This document shows, piece by piece, positions 17,411 to 28,146 of a DNA stretch of 64,000 nt (position 1 is the first letter of the stretch; every line of letters starts with the position of its first letter). Position numbers and translations under genes: made by a program. The notes under the pieces are model-generated. The model had not been told where the DNA came from and made no database searches. It worked only from the letters and a program-made list of their open reading frames with translations. Source of the DNA: Pantoea agglomerans (lineage in GTDB: Bacteria; Pseudomonadota; Gammaproteobacteria; Enterobacterales; Enterobacteriaceae); the NCBI RefSeq assembly GCF_021397715.1, contig NZ_CP090207.1:3224001-3288000 (forward strand). Reading direction: 5' to 3'.

Positions 17411-17434
17411 GCGGCAATCAATCCCGGTTGCCGC
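17411..17434. terminator. Hairpin between queC and fadM
   Basis: GCGGCAA (17411-17417) and TTGCCGC (17428-17434) form a 7-bp stem with a 10-base loop in the 44-base gap between the convergent queC and fadM genes. No good T run follows on either strand. It probably marks both 3' ends as a weak bidirectional terminator. Confidence 0.35.
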
Positions 17435-17444
17435 TTCTGCTCTG

Positions 17445-17846
17445 TCAGGATGCAATCAGGCGTGTCAGCCGCTCACGTAACTCGCCCTCCAGCGGCACCG
17501 CTTTCTGACTGCGCAGATCGATGCAGACAAAGGTCAGCGCGGCATCGGCGACAACCGTTTCTCCTCCCGCCAGCAACACCCGCTGCGCAATAATGCCGCT
17601 TTTACCGTTCAGTTGAGTTATCTCGCTGTCGATAGCCAGCACGTCGCCCAGCACTGCCGGGCGACGATAGTTGATGTTGATGTTTACCACCACAAACGCC
17701 AGTTTTTGCTCAAGCAACCAGTGAAACGCCTCAACCTCTTCCAGCCATTGCCAGCGCGCCTCCTCAAGAAATTCCAGATAGCGCGCGTTGTTAACGTGCT
17801 GATAGACATCGAGATGGTAGCCGCGCACTTTAATTGTGGTCTGCAT
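17445..17846 (-). CDS. fadM: Long-chain acyl-CoA thioesterase FadM
   Basis: A 133-residue single hotdog thioesterase of the 4-hydroxybenzoyl-CoA type. The active-site segment DVYQHVNNARYLEFLEEAR (about residues 13-31) is intact. E. coli FadM (YbaW) hydrolyses 3,5-tetradecadienoyl-CoA and related products during oleate breakdown and is part of the FadR regulon. The length equals the family norm (132). It lies between queC and ybaV and is probably transcribed alone. Confidence 0.93.
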   Translation of the reverse strand: MQTTIKVRGYHLDVYQHVNNARYLEFLEEARWQWLEEVEAFHWLLEQKLAFVVVNININYRRPAVLGDVLAIDSEITQLNGKSGIIAQRVLLAGGETVVADAALTFVCIDLRSQKAVPLEGELRERLTRLIAS

Positions 17847-17946
17847 GTTTATGCTCTCCTGCTGCTGCGAGTTAACTGGTTGGACCTGTTCACTTTAGCA
17901 GAGTGGTTTCCCTACAGCAGAGAAAGCATCAGAGATGCGCGGCGCT

Positions 17947-18339
<393 letters not shown>

Positions 18340-18383
18340 TCACCAAAGAAGAGAGGCTTCAAAACAGCGATCTCAGATATGGA

Positions 18384-18405
18384 AAAGGCCGCGAATGCGG
18401 CCTTT
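18384..18405 (-). terminator. Terminator of ppiD
   Basis: AAAGGCCGC (18384-18392) and GCGGCCTTT (18397-18405) form a 9-bp stem with a 4-base loop. On the minus strand the T's lie at the end of the stem (CCTTTTCC), 35 bases after the ppiD stop and before ybaV. Confidence 0.7.
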
Positions 18406-18439
18406 GATTATTTCAGTTGTTACGCAGTTTTTGCGAGGC

Positions 18440-20308
18440 TTACTGCATTTGTGCGGCAGCGCCGTACTTAATTTTGGCCTCTTTACGCAGATTCTGCAGC
18501 AGCGCTTCGAAGGTCAGCTGGGCATTATTCTGCGTCACGCCTTTGACCATTTCATCAATCTGCGCCTGCGGCATGCTGCCGGTCGTCACTTTATCTACCG
18601 CCACCAGCACCACATTGCCCTGCATATCTTCGCTCACGCCCCAGGATGGCTTATTCTCTGCCGGCTGTGGCAGATTAAAGGCCGCCTGTGCTACCGGGTC
18701 CTGCGCGTTGCGATCAACCGTTTTGCTGGCGCTCAGAGTCAGGCCCGCAGCGGTTAACGCATCCTGTTTACCGGCTTTCAGGTCGGCCAGCAGCTTGTCC
18801 GCCTGCGATTTTGCCTGCTGTGTGGCTTTATCGTGTTTCAGGGTGTCCGCAATCTGGGTTTTAACCTGATCCAGCGGCTTGACCGCTTCCGGCTTGTGCT
18901 CGCTGATGCGCAGTACAAAGGCCCGGTCGCCGTCAACGCTGATGATGTCAGAGTTATTGCCAGGCGCACCGTTCTGACCAACCAGACCTCCGTTAAAGAT
19001 CGCCTGTTTCACCGCGTCGAAGTCGAGCTCTTTCGGCAGCGCATCCTGACTGAACCAGCCGGTTTCTTTGGCTTTCAGACCGGAAGCCTGCTCGGCACCC
19101 GCCAGCGATTCATTATCGTTGCTGGCCGCTTCGCTGACTTTCTGCTGCAGTTTATAGAAGGCATCCACGCCCTTCTCCTGCTTCACTTTCGCGGCGATGG
19201 CATCACGCACTTCATCCAGCGGCTTAACCTGCTCTGGCTGAATATCGTCGAGGCGCACAATCAGGAAACCTACAGAGGATTTAATCACCCCGGACATCTG
19301 GCCTTTTTCAGTCAGACCCGCATTTTTCAGCTCATCTGGCGTGGTCGCAGGTTCCAGCCAGCCCATATCACCGCCTTTACGTGCGGAAATCGGGTCGATG
19401 GATTTGGTTTTTGCCAGATCAGCAAAGCTGGCACCGTCTTTCAGCTGGGCCAGCAACGCCGTGGCGTCCGCTTCGGTTTTGGTCTGAATCACGCTGTAGC
19501 GATTACGCTGCGGCTGGGTATAGTCTGCTTTATGCTGGTCGTACCAGGCCTGAATGTCGGCCTCGCTGGCAGCCTGCTGCATGCTGGCCGCATCCATCAG
19601 AATATAGCTGACACGGAACTGTTCCGGCGCCATGAAATTCGCTTTATGCTGCTGATAATACTGATTGATTTCATCATCAGTCACGGTCTGCTTTGCCGCC
19701 AGCGCGTTGACATCCAGCGTCGCCTGACGAATAGCGCGCTGCTGTGAAACCAGCTCCACCAGTTTGCTGGTTTCGCCCTTGAGCATAAAGTCCGTGTTCG
19801 CGACCGCGTTAATCAGCTGCTGATTAGAAAGTTGCTTACGCAGCGCTTCAGCATACTGGTCAGCACTGAAGCCCATGCTGCCGATCATGCCCAGATACTT
19901 AGCGTTATCAAATTTGCCGTTGGTCTGGAAAGCCTGCTGATTAAAAATCGCCTGCTTGACCTGATCGTCACTGATGCTGAGATGCAGATCTTTGATATAG
20001 CTGGCGAGCAGGGCCTGATCGACTAACTGCGACAGCGCCTGCTGGCGGATCTGCTGCATGTAACCGTCATTACTGGCCAGCTGAGAGAACTGATCGCCCA
20101 GCATCTGCTGCTGACGGCTGCGCTCACTGTTGAACGCCTGCTCCAGCTGCGCCCGGCTGATTTCCTGACCGTTAACTTTGGCTGCATAGTCATTGTTGCC
20201 GCCAATCAGATAGTTGCCAACGCCCGTCAGCACAAAGGAGAGGATAATCAACCCCAAAATAATCTTGAGCACGACATGGTTCGACGCCGCGCGTAAATTG
20301 TCCATCAT
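18440..20308 (-). CDS. ppiD: Periplasmic folding chaperone PpiD
   Basis: A 622-residue inner-membrane-anchored chaperone, one residue shorter than in E. coli. One N-terminal membrane helix (about residues 16-34) holds the large periplasmic part. This contains a SurA-like N-domain and a parvulin domain (about 265-355, with the core GGDMGWLEP), which in PpiD is inactive as a prolyl isomerase. PpiD sits at the SecYEG exit with YfgM and receives emerging proteins. It lies downstream of hupB in the same orientation, as in E. coli. Confidence 0.95.
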   Translation of the reverse strand: MMDNLRAASNHVVLKIILGLIILSFVLTGVGNYLIGGNNDYAAKVNGQEISRAQLEQAFNSERSRQQQMLGDQFSQLASNDGYMQQIRQQALSQLVDQALLASYIKDLHLSISDDQVKQAIFNQQAFQTNGKFDNAKYLGMIGSMGFSADQYAEALRKQLSNQQLINAVANTDFMLKGETSKLVELVSQQRAIRQATLDVNALAAKQTVTDDEINQYYQQHKANFMAPEQFRVSYILMDAASMQQAASEADIQAWYDQHKADYTQPQRNRYSVIQTKTEADATALLAQLKDGASFADLAKTKSIDPISARKGGDMGWLEPATTPDELKNAGLTEKGQMSGVIKSSVGFLIVRLDDIQPEQVKPLDEVRDAIAAKVKQEKGVDAFYKLQQKVSEAASNDNESLAGAEQASGLKAKETGWFSQDALPKELDFDAVKQAIFNGGLVGQNGAPGNNSDIISVDGDRAFVLRISEHKPEAVKPLDQVKTQIADTLKHDKATQQAKSQADKLLADLKAGKQDALTAAGLTLSASKTVDRNAQDPVAQAAFNLPQPAENKPSWGVSEDMQGNVVLVAVDKVTTGSMPQAQIDEMVKGVTQNNAQLTFEALLQNLRKEAKIKYGAAAQMQ

Positions 20309-20458
20309 GGTATGACAACACTCCGCTGTAGTGTGAATGTAAAGCTCGGGCGCAATACGCCGTTTCCTGACGCATTACGCAGCTGCAGACTTCGCTGTCA
20401 GCCTCAGTCCGGCTCAGGTCCCTGTTACGGCCTGATTATCGCCGGTTAAAACAAAAAA

Positions 20459-20479
20459 GGCACATCTGATTGATGTGCC
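20459..20479 (-). terminator. Terminator of hupB
   Basis: GGCACATC (20459-20466) and GATGTGCC (20472-20479) form an 8-bp stem with a 5-base loop. On the minus strand it is followed by TTTTTTGTTTT. It separates hupB from ppiD. Confidence 0.85.
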
Positions 20480-20555
20480 CGTATGTTACATGAGAACGCG
20501 TTAACCGTCCTCTGATCCACTGAAGAAAATACGTCAATGAACGTTTTCGTTGTTA

Positions 20556-20828
20556 TTAATTGACTGCGTCTTTCAATGCTTTACCAGCACGAAAACCCGG
20601 TACTTTACCGGCCGGAATAGTGATCTCTTTACCGGTTTGTGGGTTACGACCAGTACGTGCAGCACGCTCGCGCACAGAGAAAGTACCGAAACCAACCAGC
20701 GCCACTTCATCGCCGCCTTTCAGCGCGTCAGAAACAGAACCCATAAATGCATCTAAAACACGTCCCGCTGCTGCTTTAGAAATATCAGCATCCGCAGCAA
20801 TTTTGTCGATCAACTGTGACTTATTCAC
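20556..20828 (-). CDS. hupB: DNA-binding protein HU, beta subunit
   Basis: A 90-residue histone-like protein that bends DNA and forms HU heterodimers with HupA. The DNA-binding arm [20 protein letters not shown] and the C-terminal [12 protein letters not shown] are unmistakable. The start codon is GTG at 20828, giving the family length exactly; GAGGGG lies nine bases before it. The ATG three codons upstream (20837) directly abuts that ribosome-binding site and would add the residues MNR, so it is less likely. It has its own terminator and follows lon, as in E. coli. Confidence 0.93.
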   Translation of the reverse strand: MNKSQLIDKIAADADISKAAAGRVLDAFMGSVSDALKGGDEVALVGFGTFSVRERAARTGRNPQTGKEITIPAGKVPGFRAGKALKDAVN

Positions 20829-20983
20829 TCTATTCATCCCCTCTTTTATTATTTCACATCGTCCCCGCGCTTCCCGCCGGATCCGAACGCGCAGCAAGTT
20901 ATATCAAGCCTGTGGAGCCGAAACAACGTAATTTCTCCGAGAACACCGCTTCGGCAGCCACCTAAATTAGCGGCACAAAAAAA

Positions 20984-21013
20984 AGCTGGCAAGCACCATT
21001 TGCCCTGCCAGCT
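20984..21013 (-). terminator. Terminator of lon
   Basis: AGCTGGCA (20984-20991) and TGCCAGCT (21006-21013) form an 8-bp stem with a 14-base loop. On the minus strand the stem is followed by eight T. It lies 30 bases after the lon stop. Confidence 0.85.
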
Positions 21014-21043
21014 TCGCTTTTTAACGGTTTATGCCGTTAATCA

Positions 21044-23398
21044 CTATTTTGCTGTCGCGACCTGCATACCGTAAGGCGCATTTTCCAGTGCCAGATTCAG
21101 CACTTCTTCAATGCGTTTCACCGGATGGATGTCGAGATCGGCAATCACGTTCTGTGGAATTTCTTCCAGATCGCGTTTGTTGTCATCCGGGATCAGGACC
21201 GTTTTAATCCCACCACGGTGGGCTGCCAGCAGCTTCTCTTTCAATCCGCCAATCGGCAGTACCTGACCACGCAGGGTGATTTCACCGGTCATCGCCACGT
21301 CGGCGCGAACCGGATTCCCGGTCAGACAGGACACCAGTGCGGTACACATGGCAATACCGGCACTTGGACCATCTTTTGGCGTCGCGCCTTCCGGAACGTG
21401 AACGTGGATATCACGTTTTTCGTAGAAGTCGCCATTGATGCCCAGTTTCTCTGCGCGGGCGCGGACCACGGTTAAGGCGGCCTGAATTGACTCCTGCATC
21501 ACCTCACCCAGGGAACCGGTATAGGTCAGCTTGCCTTTACCCGGCACGCAGGCGGTTTCGATGGTCAGCAGATCGCCGCCCACTTCAGTCCACGCCAGAC
21601 CGGTAACCTGACCCACGCGGTTTTCACTGTCAGCACGACCGTAGTCAAAGCGCTGCACCCCAAGGAAATCCTTCAGGTTTTCACCGTTGATGGTGATGTG
21701 CTTTTGCGTTTTGTCCATCAGCAGCGACTTCACGGCTTTACGGCACAGTTTCGACAGCTCACGCTCAAGGCTACGCACACCGGCTTCACGGGTGTAGTAG
21801 CGGATGATGCCGACGATTGCACTGTCTTCAACCGTGATCTCATGGGCTTTCAGTGCGTTACGCTCAATCTGCTTCGGCAGCAGATGCTGTTTGGCGATGT
21901 TAAGTTTTTCATCTTCGGTGTAACCCGACAGACGAATCACTTCCATACGGTCAAGCAGCGGTGCCGGAATGTTCATTGAGTTCGAGGTCGCCACGAACAT
22001 CACATCCGACAGGTCATAATCAACTTCCAGATAGTGGTCGTTGAACGCAATGTTCTGTTCAGGATCAAGCACTTCCAGCAGGGCCGAAGCCGGATCGCCA
22101 CGCATATCAGACGACATCTTGTCGATCTCATCCAGCAGGAACAGCGGGTTTTTGACCCCAACTTTCGCCATTTTCTGGATCAGTTTGCCCGGCATCGAAC
22201 CGATATAGGTGCGGCGGTGACCGCGGATTTCAGCTTCGTCACGCACGCCGCCCAGCGCCATACGCACATACTTACGTCCGGTCGCTTTAGCGATTGACTG
22301 ACCCAGCGAGGTTTTACCTACCCCTGGCGGTCCGACCAGGCAGAGGATCGGGCCTTTGATTTTGCTGACGCGACTCTGGACCGCAAGATACTCAAGGATA
22401 CGATCCTTCACGCGCTCAAGGCCGTAATGATCGGTATCCAGCGTCTCCTGGGCTTTACGCAGGTCTTTTTTGACTTTACTGCGCGCATTCCACGGAACCT
22501 GCACCATCCAGTCAATGTAGCCGCGTACCACTGTCGCTTCGGCTGACATCGGTGACATCATTTTCAGCTTCTGCAGTTCAGCTTCCGCTTTTTCACGCGC
22601 CTCTTCCGGCATTTTTGCCGCGTCGATTTTGCGTTTTAACGCTTCGTACTCGTCAGGCGCATCGTCCATCTCGCCCAGCTCTTTCTGAATCGCCTTCATC
22701 TGCTCATTCAGATAGTACTCACGCTGGCTCTTTTCCATCTGCTTTTTAACGCGGTTGCGAATACGCTTCTCAACCTGCAGCAGATCGATTTCCGATTCCA
22801 TCATCGCCATCAGATATTCCAGACGTTCGTTAACGTCGGACATCTCCAGCACAGACTGTTTATCAGCCAGTTTCAGCGGCATATGTGCAGCGACGGTGTC
22901 GGCAAGGCGCGCCGCATCGTCAATGTTGTTCAGCGAGGTTAATACCTCAGGCGGGATCTTTTTATTGAGTTTGATGTAGCCTTCAAACTGATTGATTGCG
23001 GTGCGCACCAGCACTTCCTGCTCGCGCTCTTCAATCTCTGGTGAAACCAGATATTCAGCTTGTGCCACAAAATGATCGCCGTTATCGGCCAGCGTCGTAA
23101 TGTGGGCGCGCTGCAAACCTTCGACCAGCACTTTAACCGTGCCATCCGGCAGTTTCAGCATTTGCAATACAGACGCAACGGTCCCTACTGAGAAGAGATC
23201 GTTAATGCCAGGTTCATCCGTTGAAGCCTCTTTCTGTGCGACCAGCATGATCTTCTTATCATGATCCATTGCGGCTTCGAGGCACCGAATTGATTTTTCC
23301 CGGCCAACAAACAACGGAATTACCATGTGCGGATAAACCACCACGTCGCGCAGCGGCAACACGGGGATTTCAATGCGTTCAGAACGCTCAGGATTCAT
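21044..23398 (-). CDS. lon: ATP-dependent protease Lon
   Basis: A 784-residue cytoplasmic protease, the same length as E. coli Lon. In order: N-terminal substrate-recognition domain with coiled coil (1-about 310), AAA+ module with Walker [10 protein letters not shown] (about 356-364) and Walker [11 protein letters not shown], and a Ser/Lys protease domain with [11 protein letters not shown] holding Ser679 and Lys722 by E. coli numbering. It degrades misfolded proteins and short-lived regulators such as SulA and RcsA. A sigma-32 type promoter upstream predicts heat-shock induction. Confidence 0.97.
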   Translation of the reverse strand: MNPERSERIEIPVLPLRDVVVYPHMVIPLFVGREKSIRCLEAAMDHDKKIMLVAQKEASTDEPGINDLFSVGTVASVLQMLKLPDGTVKVLVEGLQRAHITTLADNGDHFVAQAEYLVSPEIEEREQEVLVRTAINQFEGYIKLNKKIPPEVLTSLNNIDDAARLADTVAAHMPLKLADKQSVLEMSDVNERLEYLMAMMESEIDLLQVEKRIRNRVKKQMEKSQREYYLNEQMKAIQKELGEMDDAPDEYEALKRKIDAAKMPEEAREKAEAELQKLKMMSPMSAEATVVRGYIDWMVQVPWNARSKVKKDLRKAQETLDTDHYGLERVKDRILEYLAVQSRVSKIKGPILCLVGPPGVGKTSLGQSIAKATGRKYVRMALGGVRDEAEIRGHRRTYIGSMPGKLIQKMAKVGVKNPLFLLDEIDKMSSDMRGDPASALLEVLDPEQNIAFNDHYLEVDYDLSDVMFVATSNSMNIPAPLLDRMEVIRLSGYTEDEKLNIAKQHLLPKQIERNALKAHEITVEDSAIVGIIRYYTREAGVRSLERELSKLCRKAVKSLLMDKTQKHITINGENLKDFLGVQRFDYGRADSENRVGQVTGLAWTEVGGDLLTIETACVPGKGKLTYTGSLGEVMQESIQAALTVVRARAEKLGINGDFYEKRDIHVHVPEGATPKDGPSAGIAMCTALVSCLTGNPVRADVAMTGEITLRGQVLPIGGLKEKLLAAHRGGIKTVLIPDDNKRDLEEIPQNVIADLDIHPVKRIEEVLNLALENAPYGMQVATAK

Positions 23399-23480
23399 AG
23401 AGCTCTCTCTTAGTTTAATGTCCGCCAGGTGATGGGAACCGCATCAGGCAGGTATGCAGTTAAACCCACAGGTATCTGAG

Positions 23481-23510
23481 TATATGGGGATGATCGTCCG
23501 ACATTCAACG
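23481..23510 (-). promoter_or_regulatory. Heat-shock (sigma-32) promoter of lon
   Basis: The minus strand carries GTTGAAT as -35 (about 23509-23503) and CCCCATATA as -10 (23489-23481), 13 bases apart. This fits the RpoH consensus CTTGAA-N13-15-CCCCATNT and matches the position and sequence of the E. coli lon promoter, about 80 bases before the start codon. Confidence 0.85.
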
Positions 23511-23529
23511 TCACAGAGGTGAGAAAAGC

Positions 23530-23554
23530 AAAAGGGGAAACATTTTCCCCTTTT
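23530..23554 (-). terminator. Terminator of clpX
   Basis: AAAAGGGGAAA (23530-23540) pairs with TTTTCCCCTTTT (23543-23554). On the minus strand the stem runs into TTTTGCTTTTC. It lies 30 bases after the clpX stop, between clpX and the lon promoter. Confidence 0.75.
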
Positions 23555-23584
23555 TTAAGATGACAACCTGGATGATCTGTTTAT

Positions 23585-24856
23585 TTATTCGCCAGAAGCC
23601 TGCGCTTCGTGCTTACCGTAAATCAGCATCGGCTCAGACTGACCATCAATAACTGATTCATCAATCACCACTTTTTCGACATCTTCCATCGACGGCAGGT
23701 CGTACATGGTTTCCAGCAACGCCCCTTCGACGATTGAACGCAAACCACGCGCACCGGTTTTACGTGACATCGCTTTTTTCGCGATAGCGGTTAACGCCTC
23801 GTCACGGAACTCCAGCTCAACGCCTTCCAGGTTAAACAGCGCCTGGTACTGTTTTGTCAGGGCGTTTTTCGGTTCACGCAGAATCTGAATCAGCGCTTCT
23901 TCACTCAGTTCGCTGAGGGTGGCAACCACCGGCAGACGACCAATGAATTCCGGGATCAGACCAAACTTGATCAAATCTTCCGGTTCGCACTGTGAAAGCA
24001 GTTCGCCTTCGCTGGCTTTCTGCGATTTGCCTTTTACGGTGGCACCGAAACCGATACCCGATCCGGTTTCCACACGCTGGGCAATCACTTTATCCAGTCC
24101 GGCAAAGGCGCCGCCGCAGATAAACAGAATTTTCGAGGTATCAACCTGCAAAAATTCCTGCTGCGGATGCTTACGTCCACCCTGCGGCGGAACGGCAGCC
24201 ACGGTGCCTTCAATCAGTTTCAGCAACGCCTGCTGCACGCCTTCGCCCGACACGTCACGGGTGATGGACGGGTTGTCAGACTTACGTGAAATCTTGTCGA
24301 TCTCATCGATGTAGACGATGCCGCGCTGTGCTTTCTGAACGTCGTAATCACACTTCTGCAGCAGCTTCTGAATGATGTTCTCGACATCTTCACCCACGTA
24401 ACCCGCTTCGGTCAGCGTGGTGGCGTCCGCCATGGTGAACGGGACATCCAGCAGGCGAGCCAGGGTTTCTGCCAGCAGCGTTTTACCGCTACCGGTTGGG
24501 CCAATCAGCAGAATGTTACTTTTGCCCAGTTCGATGCCATTGCTGGTATCACCATTGCGCAGGCGTTTGTAGTGGTTATACACCGCTACAGCCAGCACTT
24601 TCTTCGCCTTTTCCTGGCCGATTACATAATCATCGAGGTGATGGCGAATTTCATGCGGTGTAGGCAGCGCGCTACGTTCGCGATGCGGGGCAACTTCTTT
24701 AATCTCTTCGCGAATGATGTCGTTACACAGATCAACACACTCATCGCAGATATACACTGACGGCCCGGCAATCAGCTTTCGCACTTCATGCTGGCTTTTG
24801 CCGCAAAAAGAGCAGTACAGCAACTTTCCTGAACCGTCTTTGCGCTTATCTGTCAT
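23585..24856 (-). CDS. clpX: ClpXP protease ATPase subunit ClpX
   Basis: A 423-residue AAA+ unfoldase. The N-terminal zinc domain has two cysteine pairs (YCSFCGKS and CDECVDLC, residues 15-39). The AAA+ core has Walker A GPTGSGKT (about 119-126) and Walker [11 protein letters not shown]. The IGF loop that docks into ClpP is present as GIGFGA, about residues 267-272. ClpX recognises tagged proteins such as ssrA products and feeds them to ClpP. It lies 133 bases after clpP, as in E. coli. Confidence 0.97.
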   Translation of the reverse strand: MTDKRKDGSGKLLYCSFCGKSQHEVRKLIAGPSVYICDECVDLCNDIIREEIKEVAPHRERSALPTPHEIRHHLDDYVIGQEKAKKVLAVAVYNHYKRLRNGDTSNGIELGKSNILLIGPTGSGKTLLAETLARLLDVPFTMADATTLTEAGYVGEDVENIIQKLLQKCDYDVQKAQRGIVYIDEIDKISRKSDNPSITRDVSGEGVQQALLKLIEGTVAAVPPQGGRKHPQQEFLQVDTSKILFICGGAFAGLDKVIAQRVETGSGIGFGATVKGKSQKASEGELLSQCEPEDLIKFGLIPEFIGRLPVVATLSELSEEALIQILREPKNALTKQYQALFNLEGVELEFRDEALTAIAKKAMSRKTGARGLRSIVEGALLETMYDLPSMEDVEKVVIDESVIDGQSEPMLIYGKHEAQASGE

Positions 24857-24989
24857 CAGTTAACCTCTTCTTGTTCTCAGGCCATACCGGCGTACGGCGC
24901 TGGCCGTGCGGAGACGGCCGAAATTCATTCAACCCAAACTATACCCTTATCCCGTTAACTATAGCGTAAGGACAAGGGTAAAGCGGGTC

Positions 24990-25613
24990 TTATTCTCGAT
25001 GCGTCAGAATTGAATCGACTAATCCATACTCTACCGCTTCATTCGCCGAGAGGAAACGGTCACGCTCGGTATCACGCTCAATTTCTTCCAGCGTTTTACC
25101 GGTATGTTCAGCCATCAGCTCATTCATACGCTGCTTAACTTTCAGGATTTCACGCGCATGGATTTCAATATCTGATGCCTGACCCTGATAGCCGCCCAGC
25201 GGCTGGTGGATCATCACGCGTGAGTTTGGCAGGCAGAAACGCTTGCCTTTAGTGCCCGCCGTCAGCAGGAAGGCGCCCATTGAGCAGGCCTGTCCCATAC
25301 AGATGGTGCTGACATCCGGTTTGATAAATTTCATGGTGTCGTAGATCGACATCCCGGCGGTAATCACCCCGCCTGGTGAGTTGATGTAGAGATAGATATC
25401 TTTTTCCGGGTTCTCTGCTTCCAGAAACAGCATCTGCGCCACGATCAGATTCGCCATGTGATCTTCAACCTGGCCGGTCAGAAAGATGACGCGCTCTTTG
25501 AGCAGACGGGAGTAGATGTCGTAAGAACGCTCACCGCGCGAAGTTTGTTCGACCACCATTGGCACCAGCGCATTGTGCGGTGCTGTATATTCACGATCGC
25601 CACTGTATGACAT
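24990..25613 (-). CDS. clpP: Clp protease proteolytic subunit ClpP
   Basis: A 207-residue serine protease subunit that forms the double heptamer chamber for ClpX or ClpA. The catalytic Ser lies in [11 protein letters not shown], the His in [12 protein letters not shown] and the Asp in [10 protein letters not shown]. coli has GQAASMG; the Cys before the catalytic Ser is a tolerated variant. The start at 25613 ([18 protein letters not shown]) gives the E. coli length, including the 14-residue propeptide that is cut off autocatalytically; the frame is open to 25646. A sigma-32 type promoter lies upstream. Confidence 0.96.
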   Translation of the reverse strand: MSYSGDREYTAPHNALVPMVVEQTSRGERSYDIYSRLLKERVIFLTGQVEDHMANLIVAQMLFLEAENPEKDIYLYINSPGGVITAGMSIYDTMKFIKPDVSTICMGQACSMGAFLLTAGTKGKRFCLPNSRVMIHQPLGGYQGQASDIEIHAREILKVKQRMNELMAEHTGKTLEEIERDTERDRFLSANEAVEYGLVDSILTHRE

Positions 25614-25755
25614 TACCGTCTCCTGGATAAATTTCATTGGCAACATTCTGTACCGATTCTACGTAAGACGAGCGGGAAAAACCACGCTGCGCCTCTTTCC
25701 GACACCTCAGGACGGTTAATCAGTCAGCATAACTGTTTTCTTGCATACTCCCTGT

Positions 25756-25784
25756 ATCTGGGGATGCTGCCCAGTTGTTTCAAG
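25756..25784 (-). promoter_or_regulatory. Heat-shock (sigma-32) promoter of clpP-clpX
   Basis: The minus strand reads CTTGAAA (25784-25778), then 14 bases, then CCCCAGAT (25763-25756), close to the RpoH consensus. It lies about 145 bases before the clpP start. Heat-shock control of clpP is known in E. coli. Confidence 0.8.
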
Positions 25785-25892
25785 CATAACAACCTTTTCC
25801 TCAATCGCTAACCCGGAAAAAGCGATGCGTGAAGAATTTGCCGATTAATTAGGCAAATAGCGGTCAGGAGTGTGCGCTCAAACGCGAAACAC

Positions 25893-25924
25893 AAAAAAGC
25901 CCGCGACTTTTCAGTCACGGGCTT
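25893..25924 (-). terminator. Terminator of tig
   Basis: AGCCCG-C-GACT and AGTC-A-CGGGCT pair with one C-A mismatch across a TTTC loop; on the minus strand the stem is followed by TTTTTTGTGTTT. It sits about 25 bases after the tig stop. Confidence 0.8.
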
Positions 25925-25947
25925 AGCACAGACGGTTAACTGCGTGA

Positions 25948-27252
25948 TCAGGCCTGAGCGGTCTGATTCATCAGATCCTGGAAGTTGGTCTCTTTCTCGG
26001 TCACTTTAGCTTTCGCCAGTACCGCTTCAACCGCTTGCTCTTCCAGCGCGACGTTGCGCATGTTGTTCATCAGCTCGTTATTCTTGCTGTAGAACTCGAT
26101 GACTTCCTGCGGATCTTCATACGCAGACGCCATCTCTTCGATCAGCGCCTTAACGCGATCTTCATCAGCTTTCAGCTCGTGGGTACGAATCACTTCGCCC
26201 AGCAGCAGGCCCACGACTACACGGCGTTTCGCCTGCTCTTCAAACAGTTCGCGTGGCAGTTCCAGCGCTTGCTGCTCGTTGCCACCGAAACGCTGTGCAG
26301 CCTGGCGACGCAGAACGTCGATTTCGCTGTCGATCAGGGCAGCTGGCACGTCGATTTCGTTAGCGGCAACCAGGCCATCAATCGCCTGAGTTTTCACGCG
26401 GTTACGGATTGCGCCTTTCAGCTCACGATCCATGTTCTTACGCACTTCTGCACGCAGACCGGCAACTGAACCATCTTCAACGCCGAAACGTTTGATGAAC
26501 TCTTCAGTCAGTTCTGGCAGTTCGCGCGTCTCAACTTTCTTCAGCACGATCTCGAACTTCGCATCTTTCCCTTTCAGGTTTTCTGCGTGGTAGTCGTCCG
26601 GGAATTTCACGTCGATAGTGAAAGTCTCGCCCGCTTTGTGGCCCACAACGCCTTCTTCGAAGCCTGGGATCATGCGGCCCTGGCCCATCGCCAGGACGAA
26701 ATCAGAGGCTTTGCCGCCTTCGAATTCTTCACCGTCTACTGAACCGTTGAAATCGATAGTGGCACGATCTTCCGGACCCGCTGCTGCATCGCTTTCGATC
26801 CAGTTAGCCTGCTGCTTGCGCAGAGTGTCCAGCATGGTGTCCACATCAGCATCGGTCACTTCAACCAGTGGTTTTTCGACTTCGATGTTTTCCAGGCCTT
26901 TCAGCTCAACTTCCGGATAGACTTCGAACTCAACCGCGTAGGTGAAATCCTGACCTTCTTTGTATTCGCCCGGCACATAGTTTGGTGCGCCAGCCGGATT
27001 GATCTTCTCTTTGATGATGGCGTCAACGAAGTTACGCGTCATCAGATCGCCCAGCACGTCCTGACGGACAGAAGCGCCGTAACGCTGCGCCACGATGTTC
27101 ATCGGCACTTTGCCTTTACGGAAACCATCGATGCGGACTTTCCTGGCAACGTCAACCAGTTCTTTTTTTACTGCGCTTTCGATGCTGTCAGCAGCGACAG
27201 TAATCGTAATGCGACGGCCCAGGCCCTGAGTGGTCTCTACAGAAACTTGCAT
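25948..27252 (-). CDS. tig: Trigger factor
   Basis: A 434-residue ribosome-bound chaperone that meets nascent chains at the exit tunnel. The N-terminal ribosome-docking signature GFRKGKVP is at about residues 43-50. The FKBP-like prolyl isomerase domain spans about 150-245 ([26 protein letters not shown]). The C-terminal chaperone arms follow. Length is two residues over the E. coli 432. It precedes clpP-clpX-lon in the usual chaperone-protease order. Confidence 0.96.
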   Translation of the reverse strand: MQVSVETTQGLGRRITITVAADSIESAVKKELVDVARKVRIDGFRKGKVPMNIVAQRYGASVRQDVLGDLMTRNFVDAIIKEKINPAGAPNYVPGEYKEGQDFTYAVEFEVYPEVELKGLENIEVEKPLVEVTDADVDTMLDTLRKQQANWIESDAAAGPEDRATIDFNGSVDGEEFEGGKASDFVLAMGQGRMIPGFEEGVVGHKAGETFTIDVKFPDDYHAENLKGKDAKFEIVLKKVETRELPELTEEFIKRFGVEDGSVAGLRAEVRKNMDRELKGAIRNRVKTQAIDGLVAANEIDVPAALIDSEIDVLRRQAAQRFGGNEQQALELPRELFEEQAKRRVVVGLLLGEVIRTHELKADEDRVKALIEEMASAYEDPQEVIEFYSKNNELMNNMRNVALEEQAVEAVLAKAKVTEKETNFQDLMNQTAQA

Positions 27253-27513
27253 CTTGTTACCTCAAAAAATCACGTGCTCGGTCAACTTCAGACACCACAC
27301 ATAGTGAAATGCGCCGTATCCAACAACCGGGACGGCTTCCGTGAAGAGAACCTGATCCCTGTTACCAGAAGCGTCCCGAAGACATTCCGGAAAAATAGAC
27401 GCAGCATTATAGCGGCATCGCTGGAATGAGTCGAGGATGCTAACTCACCACTTTTCAGCAGCTTTGCTGCTTTTTTGAGCCGGAGATCGCGTTTCTGGCG
27501 AAATAACAGAAAA

Positions 27514-27533
27514 AAACGGCCCGCAGGCCGTTT
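27514..27533 (-). terminator. Terminator of bolA
   Basis: AAACGGCC (27514-27521) and GGCCGTTT (27526-27533) form an 8-bp stem with a 4-base loop. On the minus strand the stem runs into TTTTTTCTG. It is 13 bases after the bolA stop. Confidence 0.85.
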
Positions 27534-27545
27534 CAGAGGAGAGCG

Positions 27546-27860
27546 TCAGGCGAGCGTTCCGGCACCGCGACAGTTTGGCGAAGCCAGCACTGTATCCTGC
27601 AGTCCTTCCCACTCTTTCAGGGTATAGGTATGAAGGGCTAAAGCATGCACGCTGCCAGCTAATTCGGCCGCGAGTTCACCGTAGATGGCACGATGTCGCG
27701 CCAGGAAACGTTGACCAGCAAAGCAATCACTGACAATAACCACTTTGAAATGGCTCTCAGACCCGGCAGGAACGTTGTGGCGATAACTTTCGTCATGCAC
27801 TTCCAGATGAGCCGGCTCAAAAGCCAGGCGCAGCTTTTCTTCTATTTGTTCGCGAATCAT
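27546..27860 (-). CDS. bolA: BolA transcriptional regulator/iron-sulfur partner
   Basis: A 104-residue BolA. The helix-turn-helix-like class II KH fold is visible, with the invariant His in the segment [15 protein letters not shown] (about residues 69-83) and the FxxxxxLxRHR motif as [15 protein letters not shown]. BolA affects cell shape in stationary phase and forms [2Fe-2S] complexes with the monothiol glutaredoxin Grx4. It is transcribed alone, divergent from yajG. Confidence 0.93.
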   Translation of the reverse strand: MIREQIEEKLRLAFEPAHLEVHDESYRHNVPAGSESHFKVVIVSDCFAGQRFLARHRAIYGELAAELAGSVHALALHTYTLKEWEGLQDTVLASPNCRGAGTLA

Positions 27861-28050
27861 GGGTATTACTCCTCAATGGCGAGCGCTGTGCCCCATCTCT
27901 TTCAATCTTAGTCGCTTTTCCCGCGCTTTCCCGCAGCCCGACGGTAAATATTACATTTGCGGGCCGGGCCACAACGGCGCGCATGATAACGCAGAGGAAA
28001 GCGGCAGCAAACCCTGACCTGAACGATCCCGTTTAAAATCTGCCTGAGAC

Positions 28051-28078
28051 GTATTTTCCCCTTTAACGGGGCTTTTTT
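28051..28078 (+). terminator. Terminator-like element upstream of yajG
   Basis: CCCC (28058-28061) and GGGG (28068-28071) flank a 6-base loop and are followed by CTTTTTTC; a U-rich stretch (GTATTTT) precedes the stem. The stem is only 4 bp. It lies in the divergent bolA-yajG region and points along the + strand, where no upstream gene is annotated, so it would end either readthrough or a short unannotated transcript. It precedes the yajG promoter. Confidence 0.3.
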
Positions 28079-28091
28079 CACTGCCGGGCAA

Positions 28092-28100
28092 TGCTATGAT
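28092..28100 (+). promoter_or_regulatory. Extended -10 promoter of yajG-ampG
   Basis: TGCTATGAT is an extended -10 element (TG-N-TATGAT) with TATGAT at 28095-28100, 47 bases before the yajG start. No strong -35 is visible, which is normal for extended -10 promoters. Confidence 0.5.
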
Positions 28101-28146
28101 GGCGGCAGTTTTTGCAAACCAACCCCCGACACCCACGAGAAAAAGT

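Larger units (their letters stand above)
25614..25947. other. clpP-tig intergenic region
   Basis: This 334-base gap holds the clpP heat-shock promoter (25756-25784) and the tig terminator (25893-25924), both described separately. I see no further gene, repeat or RNA in it. Confidence 0.6.

Noticed and set aside
18833..19747. Long antisense frame opposite ppiD (304 codons)
   Set aside because: A shadow of ppiD caused by its codon bias; no start signal and no recognisable domain.
20828..20837. hupB start at the ATG three codons upstream
   Set aside because: That ATG abuts the GAGGGG site and would add three residues; the GTG at 20828 has proper spacing and gives the standard 90-residue protein.
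24990..25613. ClpP active-site change (Cys before the catalytic Ser)
   Set aside because: The catalytic Ser, His and Asp are intact; Ala to Cys at the preceding residue is a neutral variant.
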